Positions 7,829-15,892 of a stretch of 64,000 nucleotides of DNA are shown in pieces; the first letter of the stretch is position 1, and each line of letters begins with the position of its first letter. The notes beneath the pieces were generated by a model, which was not told the DNA's origin, ran no database searches, and was given only the letters and a program-made list of their open reading frames with translations. Source of the stretch: Acetobacteraceae bacterium AT-5844 (GTDB taxonomy: Bacteria; Pseudomonadota; Alphaproteobacteria; Acetobacterales; Acetobacteraceae); NCBI GenBank assembly GCA_000245075.1, contig JH599972.1, positions 99,240 through 163,239 of the forward strand. The letters run 5' to 3'. A program made the translations under genes and the position numbers.

Positions 7829-9130
7829 CTATGCGGCGGGCAGAACCTTGGCGCGGCAATCGCCGAAGCCGATCGACACCGCCCCTTCCCGTGCGGCGCG
7901 CACGCGCAGGATCACCTCGTCGCCATCCTCCAGGAACCGGCGGTTCTCTCCATTCGGCAGCGCAATCGGCTGCTTCCCGCCCTTCGTCGTCTCAAGCAGG
8001 CTTCCGAAGCCGCTGTCATCGGGCGCCGAGATCGTGCCGGAACCCAGGAGGTCTCCGGGATTCAAGTCGCATCCGCCGCTCGTGTGGTGCGCGACCATCT
8101 GCGCAACGGTCCAGTACATGTAACGCGCGTTCGAAAGGGAGAGGCGATGCGGCGCCAACCCCTGCTGGCGCATGGCGGGGGTAAGGATCAGTACTTCCAG
8201 CCCCAGATCGAAGGCACCATGTCGCTGGTCCGCTTCATCCAGCAGATAGGGCAAGGGAGCGGGGTCGCCTTGCGGGCGCGAAGGCTGGGCTATTCGGAAT
8301 GGTGCCAATGCCTCAGGCGTCACCACCCAGGGCGAAATGGTGCTGCCAAAGTTCTTCGCCAGGAAGGGGCCGAGCGGTTGATATTCCCACGCCTGGATGT
8401 CACGTGCCGACCAGTCGTTGAGCAGGCAATAGCCCGCTACATGCGCCTCGGCCTGCCCGACAGGGATCGATTCTCCAAGCCTGTTCCCCGGCCCGATCCA
8501 GATCCCGAGCTCCAGCTCATAGTCCAGCCTTTCGCAAGGCGCGAAACGGGGAACATCAGCATCGGCGGCCTTCAGCTGCCCTTTCGGGCGCCGTACATCC
8601 GTACCCGACGGCCTCACCGAGGAGGCGCGGCCGTGATAGCCGATGGGCACATATTTATAGTTGGGCAGCAGCGGATTATCCGGCCGGAACACCTTGCCGA
8701 TATTCGTGGCGTGATGAATCCCAACGTAAAAATCGGTGTAGTCCCCAATATGCGCGGGCATGTGCAGCGTGCAATCCGCTGCCTGATGCAAGCAGGCCGA
8801 GGCAGCGCCCCGGTCCGCGCTGCCCTCCTCCAACATGGCGGAGAGGCGTTGCCGCAGCGCTCTCCGGGGCGCCGCGCCAAGGGCGAAGAATGCATTCAGC
8901 GAGGGGGCAGCCGCCGCCTCAGCCGCCTCGCCCTGAAGCAGCCCCGCCGACAGCGCGGCCTTCAGATCGAGGATGGAATCGCCGATCGCCACGCCTCCCC
9001 GGGGACCGCCGCCTGCCGGCGGACTGAACACGCCATGCGGCAGGTTCTGGATCGGAAAATCCGGGTGCCCGTCCGCGCCCTGCACCCAGGAACGCAGAGC
9101 AGGATTATGCGTGGCATCGAGATGGCTCAT
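7829..9130 (-). CDS. fahA: Fumarylacetoacetase
   Basis: 433 residues from the ATG at 9130 (MSHLDATHNPALRSW); an upstream extension into hmgA is unlikely. It hydrolyses 4-fumarylacetoacetate to fumarate and acetoacetate, the last step of the homogentisate pathway. Family signatures include FPIQNLPHGVFSPP at the N-terminus, the active-site segment YTDFYVGIHHATNIGKVF (metal-binding Asp and general-base His), YKYVPIGYHGRASSV, DYELELGIWIGPGN and LLNDWSARDIQAWEYQPLGPFLAKNFGSTIS. Length and domain order match bacterial and eukaryotic enzymes. It is 19 bp downstream of hmgA and clearly co-transcribed with it. Confidence 0.97.
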   Translation of the reverse strand: MSHLDATHNPALRSWVQGADGHPDFPIQNLPHGVFSPPAGGGPRGGVAIGDSILDLKAALSAGLLQGEAAEAAAAPSLNAFFALGAAPRRALRQRLSAMLEEGSADRGAASACLHQAADCTLHMPAHIGDYTDFYVGIHHATNIGKVFRPDNPLLPNYKYVPIGYHGRASSVRPSGTDVRRPKGQLKAADADVPRFAPCERLDYELELGIWIGPGNRLGESIPVGQAEAHVAGYCLLNDWSARDIQAWEYQPLGPFLAKNFGSTISPWVVTPEALAPFRIAQPSRPQGDPAPLPYLLDEADQRHGAFDLGLEVLILTPAMRQQGLAPHRLSLSNARYMYWTVAQMVAHHTSGGCDLNPGDLLGSGTISAPDDSGFGSLLETTKGGKQPIALPNGENRRFLEDGDEVILRVRAAREGAVSIGFGDCRAKVLPAA

Positions 9131-9149
9131 GGGGCGCGTATCACCTTGA

Positions 9150-10505
9150 TCAGGGGCGGGACGGATCGAAGTGCTTCCGCAGGCCGCGGCCATAGCCGGT
9201 ATATTCGGTCTGGAACTCGGGCACCTCGGCAGCGTAGCGGGTGACACGCTGCGGGAAGCGTGTCTCGAACATGAAGGCGAGCGTCCCTTCCAATTTATGC
9301 GGCTTCAGCTCGGCATTGCTCGCCGCCTCGAATGCCGCCATGTCCGGGCCATGAGGCAACATGCAATTGTGCAGGCTGAAACCACCGGGAACGAAGCCTC
9401 CACCCGTCTTTGCATCGTAAACACCTTTGATCAGCCCCATGAACTCACTCATCACGTTCATGTGGTACCAAGGCGGCCGGAAGGTATTTTCCGCCACCAG
9501 CCAGCGCTCGGGGAAGATGACGAAATCGATATTCGCCGTACCTGGCGTTTCCGAAGGTGATGTCAACACCGTGAAGATCGACGGATCGGCATGATCGAAC
9601 AGGATCGGCCCCACCGGGGAGAACCGCCGAAGATCATACTTGTATGGCGCGTAGTTGCCATGCCAGGCCACAACATCCAACGGCGAATGTTGAAGCTCCG
9701 TGCGCCACAGATTTCCGCCCCACTTCACCGTCATGGTTGAGGGCGCGTCACGGTCCTCATACGCCGCGACGGGTGTCAGGAAATCCCGTGGATTCGCGAG
9801 GCAGTTGGCCCCGATCGGCCCACGCTCCGGCAAAGAGAAGGCGCCGCCGTAATTCTCACACAGATAGCCACGCGCTGGCTGTTCATCCCGCAGTTCCACA
9901 CGCAGCTTCACACCGCGCGGAATGACGGCGATCTCACCGGGCTCGATGTCGATGATGCCGAACTCCGTCCACAGCCGAAGCTCACCCTGCTGTGGCACGA
10001 ACAGCATCTCGCCATCCGCATTGTAGAAGTACTCATCCCGCATGGACCGCGTAACAAGGTAGATATGCGAACCCATGCCGGATTGCGCGGCAACATCCCC
10101 CGCCGTGGTAACGGTGTGAATCCCCTCCAGAAACGTCTGCGCCGTCTCCGGCAAAGGCAGGGGATTCCAGCGGAGCGGCGCGAGGGGCATATCCATCTCG
10201 GTACAGGGCGCGGTGCGCCACAGCCCGGCATCCACTTTTTCGAAGCTTCCCCAATGCGCGACGGTGGGGCGAATACGGTACAGCCAGGACCGTTCATTCG
10301 TTGCCCGCGGCGCCGTGAAGGGAGACCCGCTCAGCTGTTCGGCATACAGGCCGTAAGCGCATTTCTGGGGTGAGTTGCGCCCGATAGGCAGTGCCCCCGG
10401 CAAGGCCTCCGTCTCGAACCCATTGCCGAAACCGGAGAGATAGGCCGGCCCATCCGTCCTGGAGGATTGCGCCGGCGTCAGGCTTGGCCTTACGGAGTGA
10501 TTCAT
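9150..10505 (-). CDS. hmgA: Homogentisate 1,2-dioxygenase
   Basis: 451 residues from the ATG at 10505; a TTG 27 bp upstream is possible but less likely. It cleaves homogentisate to maleylacetoacetate using Fe(II) and O2 in the cytoplasm. The N-terminus [19 protein letters not shown] and the iron-ligand region are diagnostic: His348 and Glu354 in [12 protein letters not shown] and His385 in CMLPHGPD, with spacing matching the known human ligands. It is the first gene of a leftward operon (hmgA, fahA, Bug receptor, maiA). The promoter gap contains a TCTCA-CA-TGAGA box shared with the divergent marR gene, so MarR repression relieved by an aromatic effector is likely. Confidence 0.97.
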   Translation of the reverse strand: MNHSVRPSLTPAQSSRTDGPAYLSGFGNGFETEALPGALPIGRNSPQKCAYGLYAEQLSGSPFTAPRATNERSWLYRIRPTVAHWGSFEKVDAGLWRTAPCTEMDMPLAPLRWNPLPLPETAQTFLEGIHTVTTAGDVAAQSGMGSHIYLVTRSMRDEYFYNADGEMLFVPQQGELRLWTEFGIIDIEPGEIAVIPRGVKLRVELRDEQPARGYLCENYGGAFSLPERGPIGANCLANPRDFLTPVAAYEDRDAPSTMTVKWGGNLWRTELQHSPLDVVAWHGNYAPYKYDLRRFSPVGPILFDHADPSIFTVLTSPSETPGTANIDFVIFPERWLVAENTFRPPWYHMNVMSEFMGLIKGVYDAKTGGGFVPGGFSLHNCMLPHGPDMAAFEAASNAELKPHKLEGTLAFMFETRFPQRVTRYAAEVPEFQTEYTGYGRGLRKHFDPSRP

Positions 10506-10567
10506 ACGCTCTGTCCCCGAACCGGATTCCAAGAGACCATGGTCGTCCCTCCTGCGTTTTTATATCG

Positions 10568-10579
10568 TCTCACATGAGA
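10568..10579. promoter_or_regulatory. MarR-type operator, hmgA/marR divergent promoter
   Basis: TCTCACATGAGA is a near-palindrome of form TCTCA-NN-TGAGA. It lies 62 bp upstream of hmgA and 12 bp upstream of the preferred marR start, overlapping a possible earlier ATG (10574). The same box in perfect form is at 14116-14127 before the hydroxylase operon. Confidence 0.75.
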
Positions 10580-10591
10580 GAGAAAGCAAAA

Positions 10592-11104
10592 ATGACGGCG
10601 AGCGCGAAACGGAATAATGCCGAGACCCCGAAGCGCACCTCCCGGCCGGATGACTCCGCCCCCCTGGTCCTCCAGGCCTTCCTTCCCTACCGGCTCTCCG
10701 TAGTGACGGAGGCGGTGAGCGGCCTTTTCGCGAGCCGCTATCAGGAGCGTTTCGGCATCAGCATTGCCGAGTGGCGCGTGGTGGCCGTCGTCGGTGAGCA
10801 CGTCACGCAGACAACACAGGAGGTGATTGAGCGCACCGGCATGGATCGCGTCCGCGTCAGCCGGGCCGTTATCCGGCTATCGGACAAAGGCCTGCTGGAC
10901 CGCCAGCCTCACCCGCGAGACCAGCGTGCCCAGATTCTCCGCCTTACCCGGCAGGGACAGGCCATTTACCGCCAGATCGTCCCGCTGGCCTGGGAGCTCG
11001 AGGCCGCTCTCGCCGGCGCGCTGACCGATGCAGAACGCCGTCAGCTTGACAATATCCTGGACAAGATCGGCCAACGCGCAAAGGAGATCGCCTCGGGCGA
11101 ATGA
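10592..11104 (+). CDS. MarR family regulator of the homogentisate regulon
   Basis: 170 residues from the ATG at 10592 (176 if the ATG at 10574, which sits inside the operator box, is used). The winged helix-turn-helix occupies about residues 60-125 (EWRVVAVVGEHVTQTTQEVIERTGMDRVRVSRAVIRLSDKGLLDRQPHPRDQR, the last part being the MarR wing). It is divergent from hmgA, with the TCTCA-NN-TGAGA operator between them. An identical-type box upstream of the FAD hydroxylase suggests one regulator for both transcription units. Family members commonly sense phenolic acids. The gene is convergent with the MBL-fold gene, with only 6 bp between them. Confidence 0.93.
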   Translation: MTASAKRNNAETPKRTSRPDDSAPLVLQAFLPYRLSVVTEAVSGLFASRYQERFGISIAEWRVVAVVGEHVTQTTQEVIERTGMDRVRVSRAVIRLSDKGLLDRQPHPRDQRAQILRLTRQGQAIYRQIVPLAWELEAALAGALTDAERRQLDNILDKIGQRAKEIASGE

Positions 11105-11110
11105 TCGCCC

Positions 11111-12088
11111 TCAGCCGCCGATCTCGGCCGATTTCACCGGCGTCTTCCCCTCCAGGGCGCGCCACATGGCGAGGTCGCGTTCGGCGGTCCAGATCTGCGG
11201 CCGGTCCAGCCCACGCGCCTCGTCATAGGCCCGGCTGACATTGAAGGGCATGCAGTGTTCGAAGATCACCCAGTGCCCATATTTCGGCCGCATGGTCTCC
11301 ATGGCCGTGGCATAGACCCGGGCCAGATCATGACCGGCCGCCACCCCCTCTCGTGCCACCTGGAACAGGTCTGAGGTGAAGGAAGCGGTGCCGCTGATGC
11401 CTTCTTCGATATCCGCCTCGGTTATCAGGCTGCGGCCGCGCCCGGGCACCATGGCCTTGGAGCCCAGCGCCCTCAGCGCGGCCAGTGTGCCCGGCCAATC
11501 CGCCAGATGCGCGTCACCGCAATAAGGTGTCGCGCCGAATTCCACCGTGTCGCCCGCGAACAGGACGCGTTCCTTCGGCAGCCAGACGACCGTATCGCCA
11601 GCACTGTGACTGCGCCCGATATGGATGATCTGCACCTCTCGCTGGCCCAGCCAGAGGGTCATTTTCTTCTGGAAGGTCACATGCGGCCAGGTGAGGCCGG
11701 GAATACTCTCCTTACCGCGAAAGAGCCGCGGGAAGCGGCCGATCTCGCTATCCATATCCTGCTGCCCGCGCTCTACGATCAACTCGCGCGTGACGTCGGA
11801 GGCAATGATCTCCGCGCCCTCATATCCTGAGGCGCCCAGTACCCGCACCGCGTGATAATGCGTCAGCACCACATGGCGGATCGGCTTGTCCGTGACCTTG
11901 CGTATCCGGGCGATGACATCGCGGGCCATATCCGGCGTCGCCTGGGCATCGACCACCAGCACCGAATCATCGCCGATGACCACGCCGGAATTGGGATCCC
12001 CCTCAGCCGTGTATCCGTAGAGTCCGGGAGCCAGCTCGTCAAAGGAGATGGTCTTGTCTGACAGATCCTTGGTACTGGCAAAAGACAT
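11111..12088 (-). CDS. Metallo-beta-lactamase-fold hydrolase with atypical metal motif
   Basis: 325 residues from the ATG at 12088. MBL fold: VLVVDAQATPDMARDVIARI, the first metal motif THYHAVRVLGASGY (His77, His79), IGRSHSAGDTVVWLP, and VLFAGDTVEF with the bridging Asp. The classical HxHxDH motif is altered, because the Asp-His pair after HYH is replaced by Val-Arg (HYHAVR). One metal site is therefore incomplete and a mononuclear or different chemistry is expected. It is last in the leftward hydroxylase/DUF2783/MBL operon in the homogentisate regulon. It may hydrolyse a lactone or thioester side-product of aromatic hydroxylation, but the substrate is unknown. Confidence 0.85.
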   Translation of the reverse strand: MSFASTKDLSDKTISFDELAPGLYGYTAEGDPNSGVVIGDDSVLVVDAQATPDMARDVIARIRKVTDKPIRHVVLTHYHAVRVLGASGYEGAEIIASDVTRELIVERGQQDMDSEIGRFPRLFRGKESIPGLTWPHVTFQKKMTLWLGQREVQIIHIGRSHSAGDTVVWLPKERVLFAGDTVEFGATPYCGDAHLADWPGTLAALRALGSKAMVPGRGRSLITEADIEEGISGTASFTSDLFQVAREGVAAGHDLARVYATAMETMRPKYGHWVIFEHCMPFNVSRAYDEARGLDRPQIWTAERDLAMWRALEGKTPVKSAEIGG

Positions 12089-12110
12089 ACGGTTGCTCCT
12101 TATAATATCG

Positions 12111-12338
12111 TCAGTCTCTGACGCGCATCGTGTCGTCACCGCCTGCCGGGACAATGCCCGCCCGCGCCCTCTCCAGAGCCTCCCGCAACACGCCGGCGTC
12201 CCCGATATGGTTGGCCAGAAGCAGGATCAGCCGGGCGTTGACCTGCCGGCTCTGCGCAGGGCTCAGGCCGCGCTGGGCATCCATCAGCGCGGCGTAGAAA
12301 TCGTCCGGAGCCGCGAGATTTGGTTCAGTATTCAACAT
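12111..12338 (-). CDS. DUF2783 small protein, probable hydroxylase coupling subunit (MhaB-like)
   Basis: 75 residues, acidic-helical, without a signal or membrane segment. It contains the conserved block LNTEPNLAAPDDFYAALMDAQRGLS...NARLILLLANHIGD of the DUF2783 family. It sits 9 bp after the FAD hydroxylase gene and 22 bp before the MBL gene. In the Pseudomonas putida 3-hydroxyphenylacetate 6-hydroxylase, a large flavoprotein (MhaA) works with a very small coupling protein (MhaB), both encoded with the hmg genes. Size, order and context match here, so a coupling role is inferred. I have not shown sequence identity to MhaB. Confidence 0.72.
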   Translation of the reverse strand: MLNTEPNLAAPDDFYAALMDAQRGLSPAQSRQVNARLILLLANHIGDAGVLREALERARAGIVPAGGDDTMRVRD

Positions 12339-12347
12339 TGACCGGCC

Positions 12348-14060
12348 TCACGCATTCCCGCTAGCGCGCGTCAGCGCCGCCCGCAACCGGTCAATGTCGA
12401 TCGACCGCCATCGTGCGCAAACATGCTGGTCAGGTCGGACAAGGTAGAATGTCCCCGGCCGTGCGTCGTAACGCATCCAGGCGAGTCCTTCCCGGTCCTC
12501 CAGCACCGTGAAGCCCGGCACCGTCCAAGCCGGCATGCCTGCCTTCCGCACCAGCACCAGGCGTAATGGCACGGCACCGGTAGCCAAGGTTCCAAGGGAT
12601 TGCAGCGTTGCCTCGTCCGGCCGGACATCGGCGAACCACATACCGGTGAAACCCTCGCCCAAGGAACGCAGCAGCCATGCCGGTCCGCCCTCCTCCACCA
12701 CGGGCGCGTCTGCTGCCACGGCGCCCGGCTGCAAGGTGCCCGCAAAGGGATCCTCGTCCGGCGTGTTCAGGGGTGAGGCCGAAAGTACGGTGGGGACCGA
12801 GAGGCGGCCGCTGTTCACCAACTGGCGCGCGAAAGCACAGTCTCGCGCGAGATCCAGCGTTGCATCGCGAAAATCACGGCTCGCCTCGTTCTTGGGCGTG
12901 ATGAAATCCGTGCTACGGGTGGAATGGCGGATGTTTTCGTCAGCAGCGAAGACGCGCTCGGAATCATAGCTGTCGAGGAGGGAATCCGGCGCGCTTCCAG
13001 CCAGTACCAGGCGCAGCTTCCAAGCCAGATTCTCGGCATCCTGCACGCCGCTATTCGCGCCCCTGGCTCCAAAGGGCGACACACCATGGGCCGCATCGCC
13101 CACGAAAAGCACCCGCCCATGCCGGAAACGGTCCATGCGCCGGCAGACAAAACTGTAAACGCTGACCCATTCCAGGGTGAATGGTCGGTCTTCCCCCAAT
13201 AGCGCACGGATGCGGGGCATCACCCGCTCCGGCAACCGCTCCGCTTCCGGATCGGCGTCCCATCCCAGCTGAAAATCGATGCGCCAAATATTGTCCGGCT
13301 GACGGTGCAGTAGCACCGACTGATTGGGATGAAATGGCGGGTCGAACCAGAACCAGCGCTCGGCGGGAAACTCGGCTTCCATGCGTATATCGGCGATGAG
13401 GAAGCGATCACGGAATACCTGGCCTTTGCTCTCCAGTCCCATCAACCGCCGCGTCGCGCTACGCCCGCCATCGGCGGCAATAAGCCAGTCAGCCTGGAGA
13501 CCATAGGTGCCTTCCGGTGTCTCCACGGTCAGCCGCACGCCATCCGTAGCCGCTTCAAGGCCCACCAGTCGGTTCTTCCAGCGGATTTCCAGCAGCGGCA
13601 GCTCCCGTGCGCGCTCCAACAGGTAACCTTCCACATAGTATTGCTGCAGGTTGATGAAGGCGGGCCGCCCATGCCCGTTCTCGGGTAGAAGATCGAAGTT
13701 GTAGACGGGATCCTCACGAAAGAAGACCTTGCCCAGATTCCAGACGACGCCCTTCTCCACCATTCTCTGCCCGCAGCCGAGACGGTCGAAAATCTCCAGA
13801 CTCCGCTTGGCAAAGCAAATGGCGCGGGATCCGCCCGCCAACCGGTCGTCGTCATCCAGCAGCAGCACGGGCGTGCCGGATTGGGCGAGATCAATGGCCG
13901 CGGTCAGGCCGACAGGACCAGCGCCGATGATGATGACCGGGTGCCGAACCGGCTGCGCGGCGTCCTGGTCCGTGCTCCGCCGATAGGCAAACGTCATTCG
14001 CTGGAAATCCGGCTCGGCCTTTCCAGCCGCCGGCGACGACAGCTCCGCCCCCTGGGACAT
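12348..14060 (-). CDS. FAD-dependent aromatic hydroxylase (MhaA-like, 3-hydroxyphenylacetate 6-hydroxylase candidate)
   Basis: 570 residues, group A flavoprotein monooxygenase. The FAD ADP-binding motif IIIGAGPVGLTAAIDLAQSG lies near residue 43, the DG motif (LIAADGGRSATRRLMG) near 190 and the GD motif (VLFVGDAAHGVSPFGARGANSGVQD) near 315. A C-terminal thioredoxin-like domain closes the protein. The family includes MhpA, PheA and MhaA and uses NAD(P)H and O2 to add a ring hydroxyl. Co-transcription with a tiny DUF2783 gene and sharing a MarR box with hmgA point to production of homogentisate, most simply from 3-hydroxyphenylacetate. An MhpA-type substrate cannot be excluded. Confidence 0.85.
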   Translation of the reverse strand: MSQGAELSSPAAGKAEPDFQRMTFAYRRSTDQDAAQPVRHPVIIIGAGPVGLTAAIDLAQSGTPVLLLDDDDRLAGGSRAICFAKRSLEIFDRLGCGQRMVEKGVVWNLGKVFFREDPVYNFDLLPENGHGRPAFINLQQYYVEGYLLERARELPLLEIRWKNRLVGLEAATDGVRLTVETPEGTYGLQADWLIAADGGRSATRRLMGLESKGQVFRDRFLIADIRMEAEFPAERWFWFDPPFHPNQSVLLHRQPDNIWRIDFQLGWDADPEAERLPERVMPRIRALLGEDRPFTLEWVSVYSFVCRRMDRFRHGRVLFVGDAAHGVSPFGARGANSGVQDAENLAWKLRLVLAGSAPDSLLDSYDSERVFAADENIRHSTRSTDFITPKNEASRDFRDATLDLARDCAFARQLVNSGRLSVPTVLSASPLNTPDEDPFAGTLQPGAVAADAPVVEEGGPAWLLRSLGEGFTGMWFADVRPDEATLQSLGTLATGAVPLRLVLVRKAGMPAWTVPGFTVLEDREGLAWMRYDARPGTFYLVRPDQHVCARWRSIDIDRLRAALTRASGNA

Positions 14061-14115
14061 ACGCTTCCTCCAGCCTTCGGCTCATTCATCGGCACGAGTA
14101 CGGCTGAGCGATATG

Positions 14116-14127
14116 TCTCATATGAGA
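14116..14127. promoter_or_regulatory. MarR-type operator of the hydroxylase operon (perfect palindrome)
   Basis: TCTCATATGAGA is a perfect 12-bp palindrome, 55 bp upstream of the FAD hydroxylase ATG. It matches the box between hmgA and marR (10568-10579) except for one central base, and lies at almost the same distance from its gene. Confidence 0.8.
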
Positions 14128-14518
14128 TGAATTAGTCAAGGATCGTTATCTGGGCCCCGGTGCCCATTACCGCGTGGGCCCTGCTGGAGCCGTCTGCTCC
14201 CCTCGCACAGCACATGTGAAATTTTTGACGATTTCCGCCTAGGGTCGCCAGATAATGTTCGGCAGTTCCTGGGATATGATTCTGCGACCGCATTCAATGA
14301 CGGCCATGGGCGCATAGGAGATCATCGGATGCCCTGCGCGGTAGTGGCGGGCAGGAGGGAGCTGATGTTTGCTAACCTGCTCCTGTCGACAACCTGCGGG
14401 CGCAGACAGCGCCCTTAGGCCGTTCAAGCAAAGGCAGCCGCTATGGGTGACAGCAGAAAGCAGCAGCCTCCCGGGCTGGGGCGACTCTCCTGGTGACCCC
14501 ATGCGAGAACACAATCAG
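14128..14518. other. Non-coding gap between two leftward operons
   Basis: About 390 bp with no gene I can support. Short open frames exist on both strands (for example 14239-14514) but have no recognisable domain, no good ribosome site and no family signature. The left end holds the upstream region of the hydroxylase promoter and the right end holds the MFS terminator stem. The rest shows nothing recognisable. Confidence 0.6.
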
Positions 14519-14547
14519 TCGGCAGCCGACACAAAATCGGCTGCCGA
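14519..14547 (-). terminator. Stem-loop terminator of the MFS operon
   Basis: A perfect 11-bp inverted repeat (TCGGCAGCCGA / TCGGCTGCCGA) with a 7-nt loop begins 6 bp after the MFS stop codon in the direction of transcription. It is followed by a moderately T-rich stretch (CTGATTGTGTTCTC), as expected for an intrinsic terminator. Confidence 0.75.
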
Positions 14548-14552
14548 AGACC

Positions 14553-15815
14553 TCAACCCTGGAGAGCAGTGGTGGAGCGCCCGCCTTGAACGCCGGCACG
14601 GTGGCTTGGCGGGGGATAGGCATAGGGGCCCAACGACAGCAGCAATGCCGAGGAACCGACAAGCAGCGCCTCCAGGCCGATGAAGGCCGCGTCATAGGAA
14701 CCCATCGTCTGGAAGGTCCATCCCAGAGCGCTCGCGCCCGCCGCCTGCCCCAGCATGACGAAGGAAAACATGGTGCCGTGGAGAGCGCCGAAGGCGCGGG
14801 TCCCGAAGTAGCGGCCGATCAGGAAGGACATAAGGTCGATTTCCGCCCCGATGCCGAGGCCGAGCAACACAGTACCGACCAAAGGCCAGGGATAGGCGGC
14901 TCCGTGGCCAAGGATCAGCAGACCAGCAAGCGGGCAAAGCAGAAAAAAGACCCCGATATAGGGCGCAAAAATCCGGTCCATCAGCCAGCCGGCGAACAGG
15001 CGGCCAACAATCAGCGCCAGGCCCGCGCCTGTCATGGCGGTCACGGCGATCGAGGGGGGGATGCCTCGGTCGGTCAGCATCGGCACCACATGCACCAGCG
15101 TGCCATTGATGACGAAGGCCGCGATGCAGAAGGCGCCCACCATGGCCCAGTAGCGCCAACGGCGCGCGGCGTCCCGGAAGCTCACGCCCTCACCACTGGC
15201 GACGCCCGCCGAGCCAGGTGCCTCCCCTGTCCCCGGCTCCCGGACGATCAGCAGGACGGGCAGGAAAGCCAGCATCATGATGCCGAGCCCGAGCCCGACA
15301 TAGCCCAGGCGCCAACCCACCGCCCGGATCATGAATTCCGAAGCCATCGGCACCAGGGCGGTGCCGATTCCGACGCCGGCCAGTGTAATGCCCAGCGCCA
15401 GCCCACGCTGCCGGTCAAACCAGCGGGTCACCACCTTCGAGTAGGCGGTGGGATTCTGGCCGACGCTGCACAGGCCAGCCAGGGCATAGAGCAGGAACAC
15501 CACGGTGGGGGAAGCGTTCATGAAGCACATCGCAGCCGTGGCTGCGGCGAACAGCACGATGGAGGCGAGCAGCGGCCGCCGCACGCCATGGATGTCCAGC
15601 AGGCGCCCGAAGAAGGGCGTGGCGAGCGCCGCCATGAGGTTGGAAATGCCGATCGCGGCCGCCATGGTGCCGCGGCCAAAGCCCAGTTCCTCCGACACCG
15701 GCTTGAGGAACACCCCGGCCGCGAAGACGTTGATGGAGCCCTGCCCCACGATGAGTGCCAGCGCCGAGGCCAGCGCGACGGCCCAGCCGCGCCGGCCGGT
15801 CCCTTCCTTGTCCAT
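14553..15815 (-). CDS. MFS transporter (oxalate/formate antiporter-like, monocarboxylate type)
   Basis: 420 residues from the ATG at 15815. Twelve hydrophobic segments are readable (for example WAVALASALALIVGQGSINVFAAGVFLKPV and YWAMVGAFCIAAFVINGTLVHVV). The first-loop motif is of the MFS type (FFGRLLDIHGVRRP), and RWFDRQRGLALGITLAGVGIGTAL is typical of the OxlT/monocarboxylate branch. It is an inner-membrane carrier for organic acids by proton symport or exchange. It is 77 bp downstream of the BNR-repeat gene and is probably the last gene of the monooxygenase operon, so it likely imports that pathway's substrate. A strong hairpin follows the stop. Confidence 0.9.
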   Translation of the reverse strand: MDKEGTGRRGWAVALASALALIVGQGSINVFAAGVFLKPVSEELGFGRGTMAAAIGISNLMAALATPFFGRLLDIHGVRRPLLASIVLFAAATAAMCFMNASPTVVFLLYALAGLCSVGQNPTAYSKVVTRWFDRQRGLALGITLAGVGIGTALVPMASEFMIRAVGWRLGYVGLGLGIMMLAFLPVLLIVREPGTGEAPGSAGVASGEGVSFRDAARRWRYWAMVGAFCIAAFVINGTLVHVVPMLTDRGIPPSIAVTAMTGAGLALIVGRLFAGWLMDRIFAPYIGVFFLLCPLAGLLILGHGAAYPWPLVGTVLLGLGIGAEIDLMSFLIGRYFGTRAFGALHGTMFSFVMLGQAAGASALGWTFQTMGSYDAAFIGLEALLVGSSALLLSLGPYAYPPPSHRAGVQGGRSTTALQG

Positions 15816-15892
15816 GTCCGTTCCCTTGGTTCTTCGTTGAATATCGCGCACCCGCCCTGCGCTGTTGCGCTTGGGGGCAGACGCGCGTGGCG

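Noticed and set aside
14239..14514. 91-codon open frame in the gap left of the MFS gene, considered as an insertion-sequence remnant
   Set aside because: No transposase motif, no flanking inverted or direct repeats and no ribosome site could be identified.
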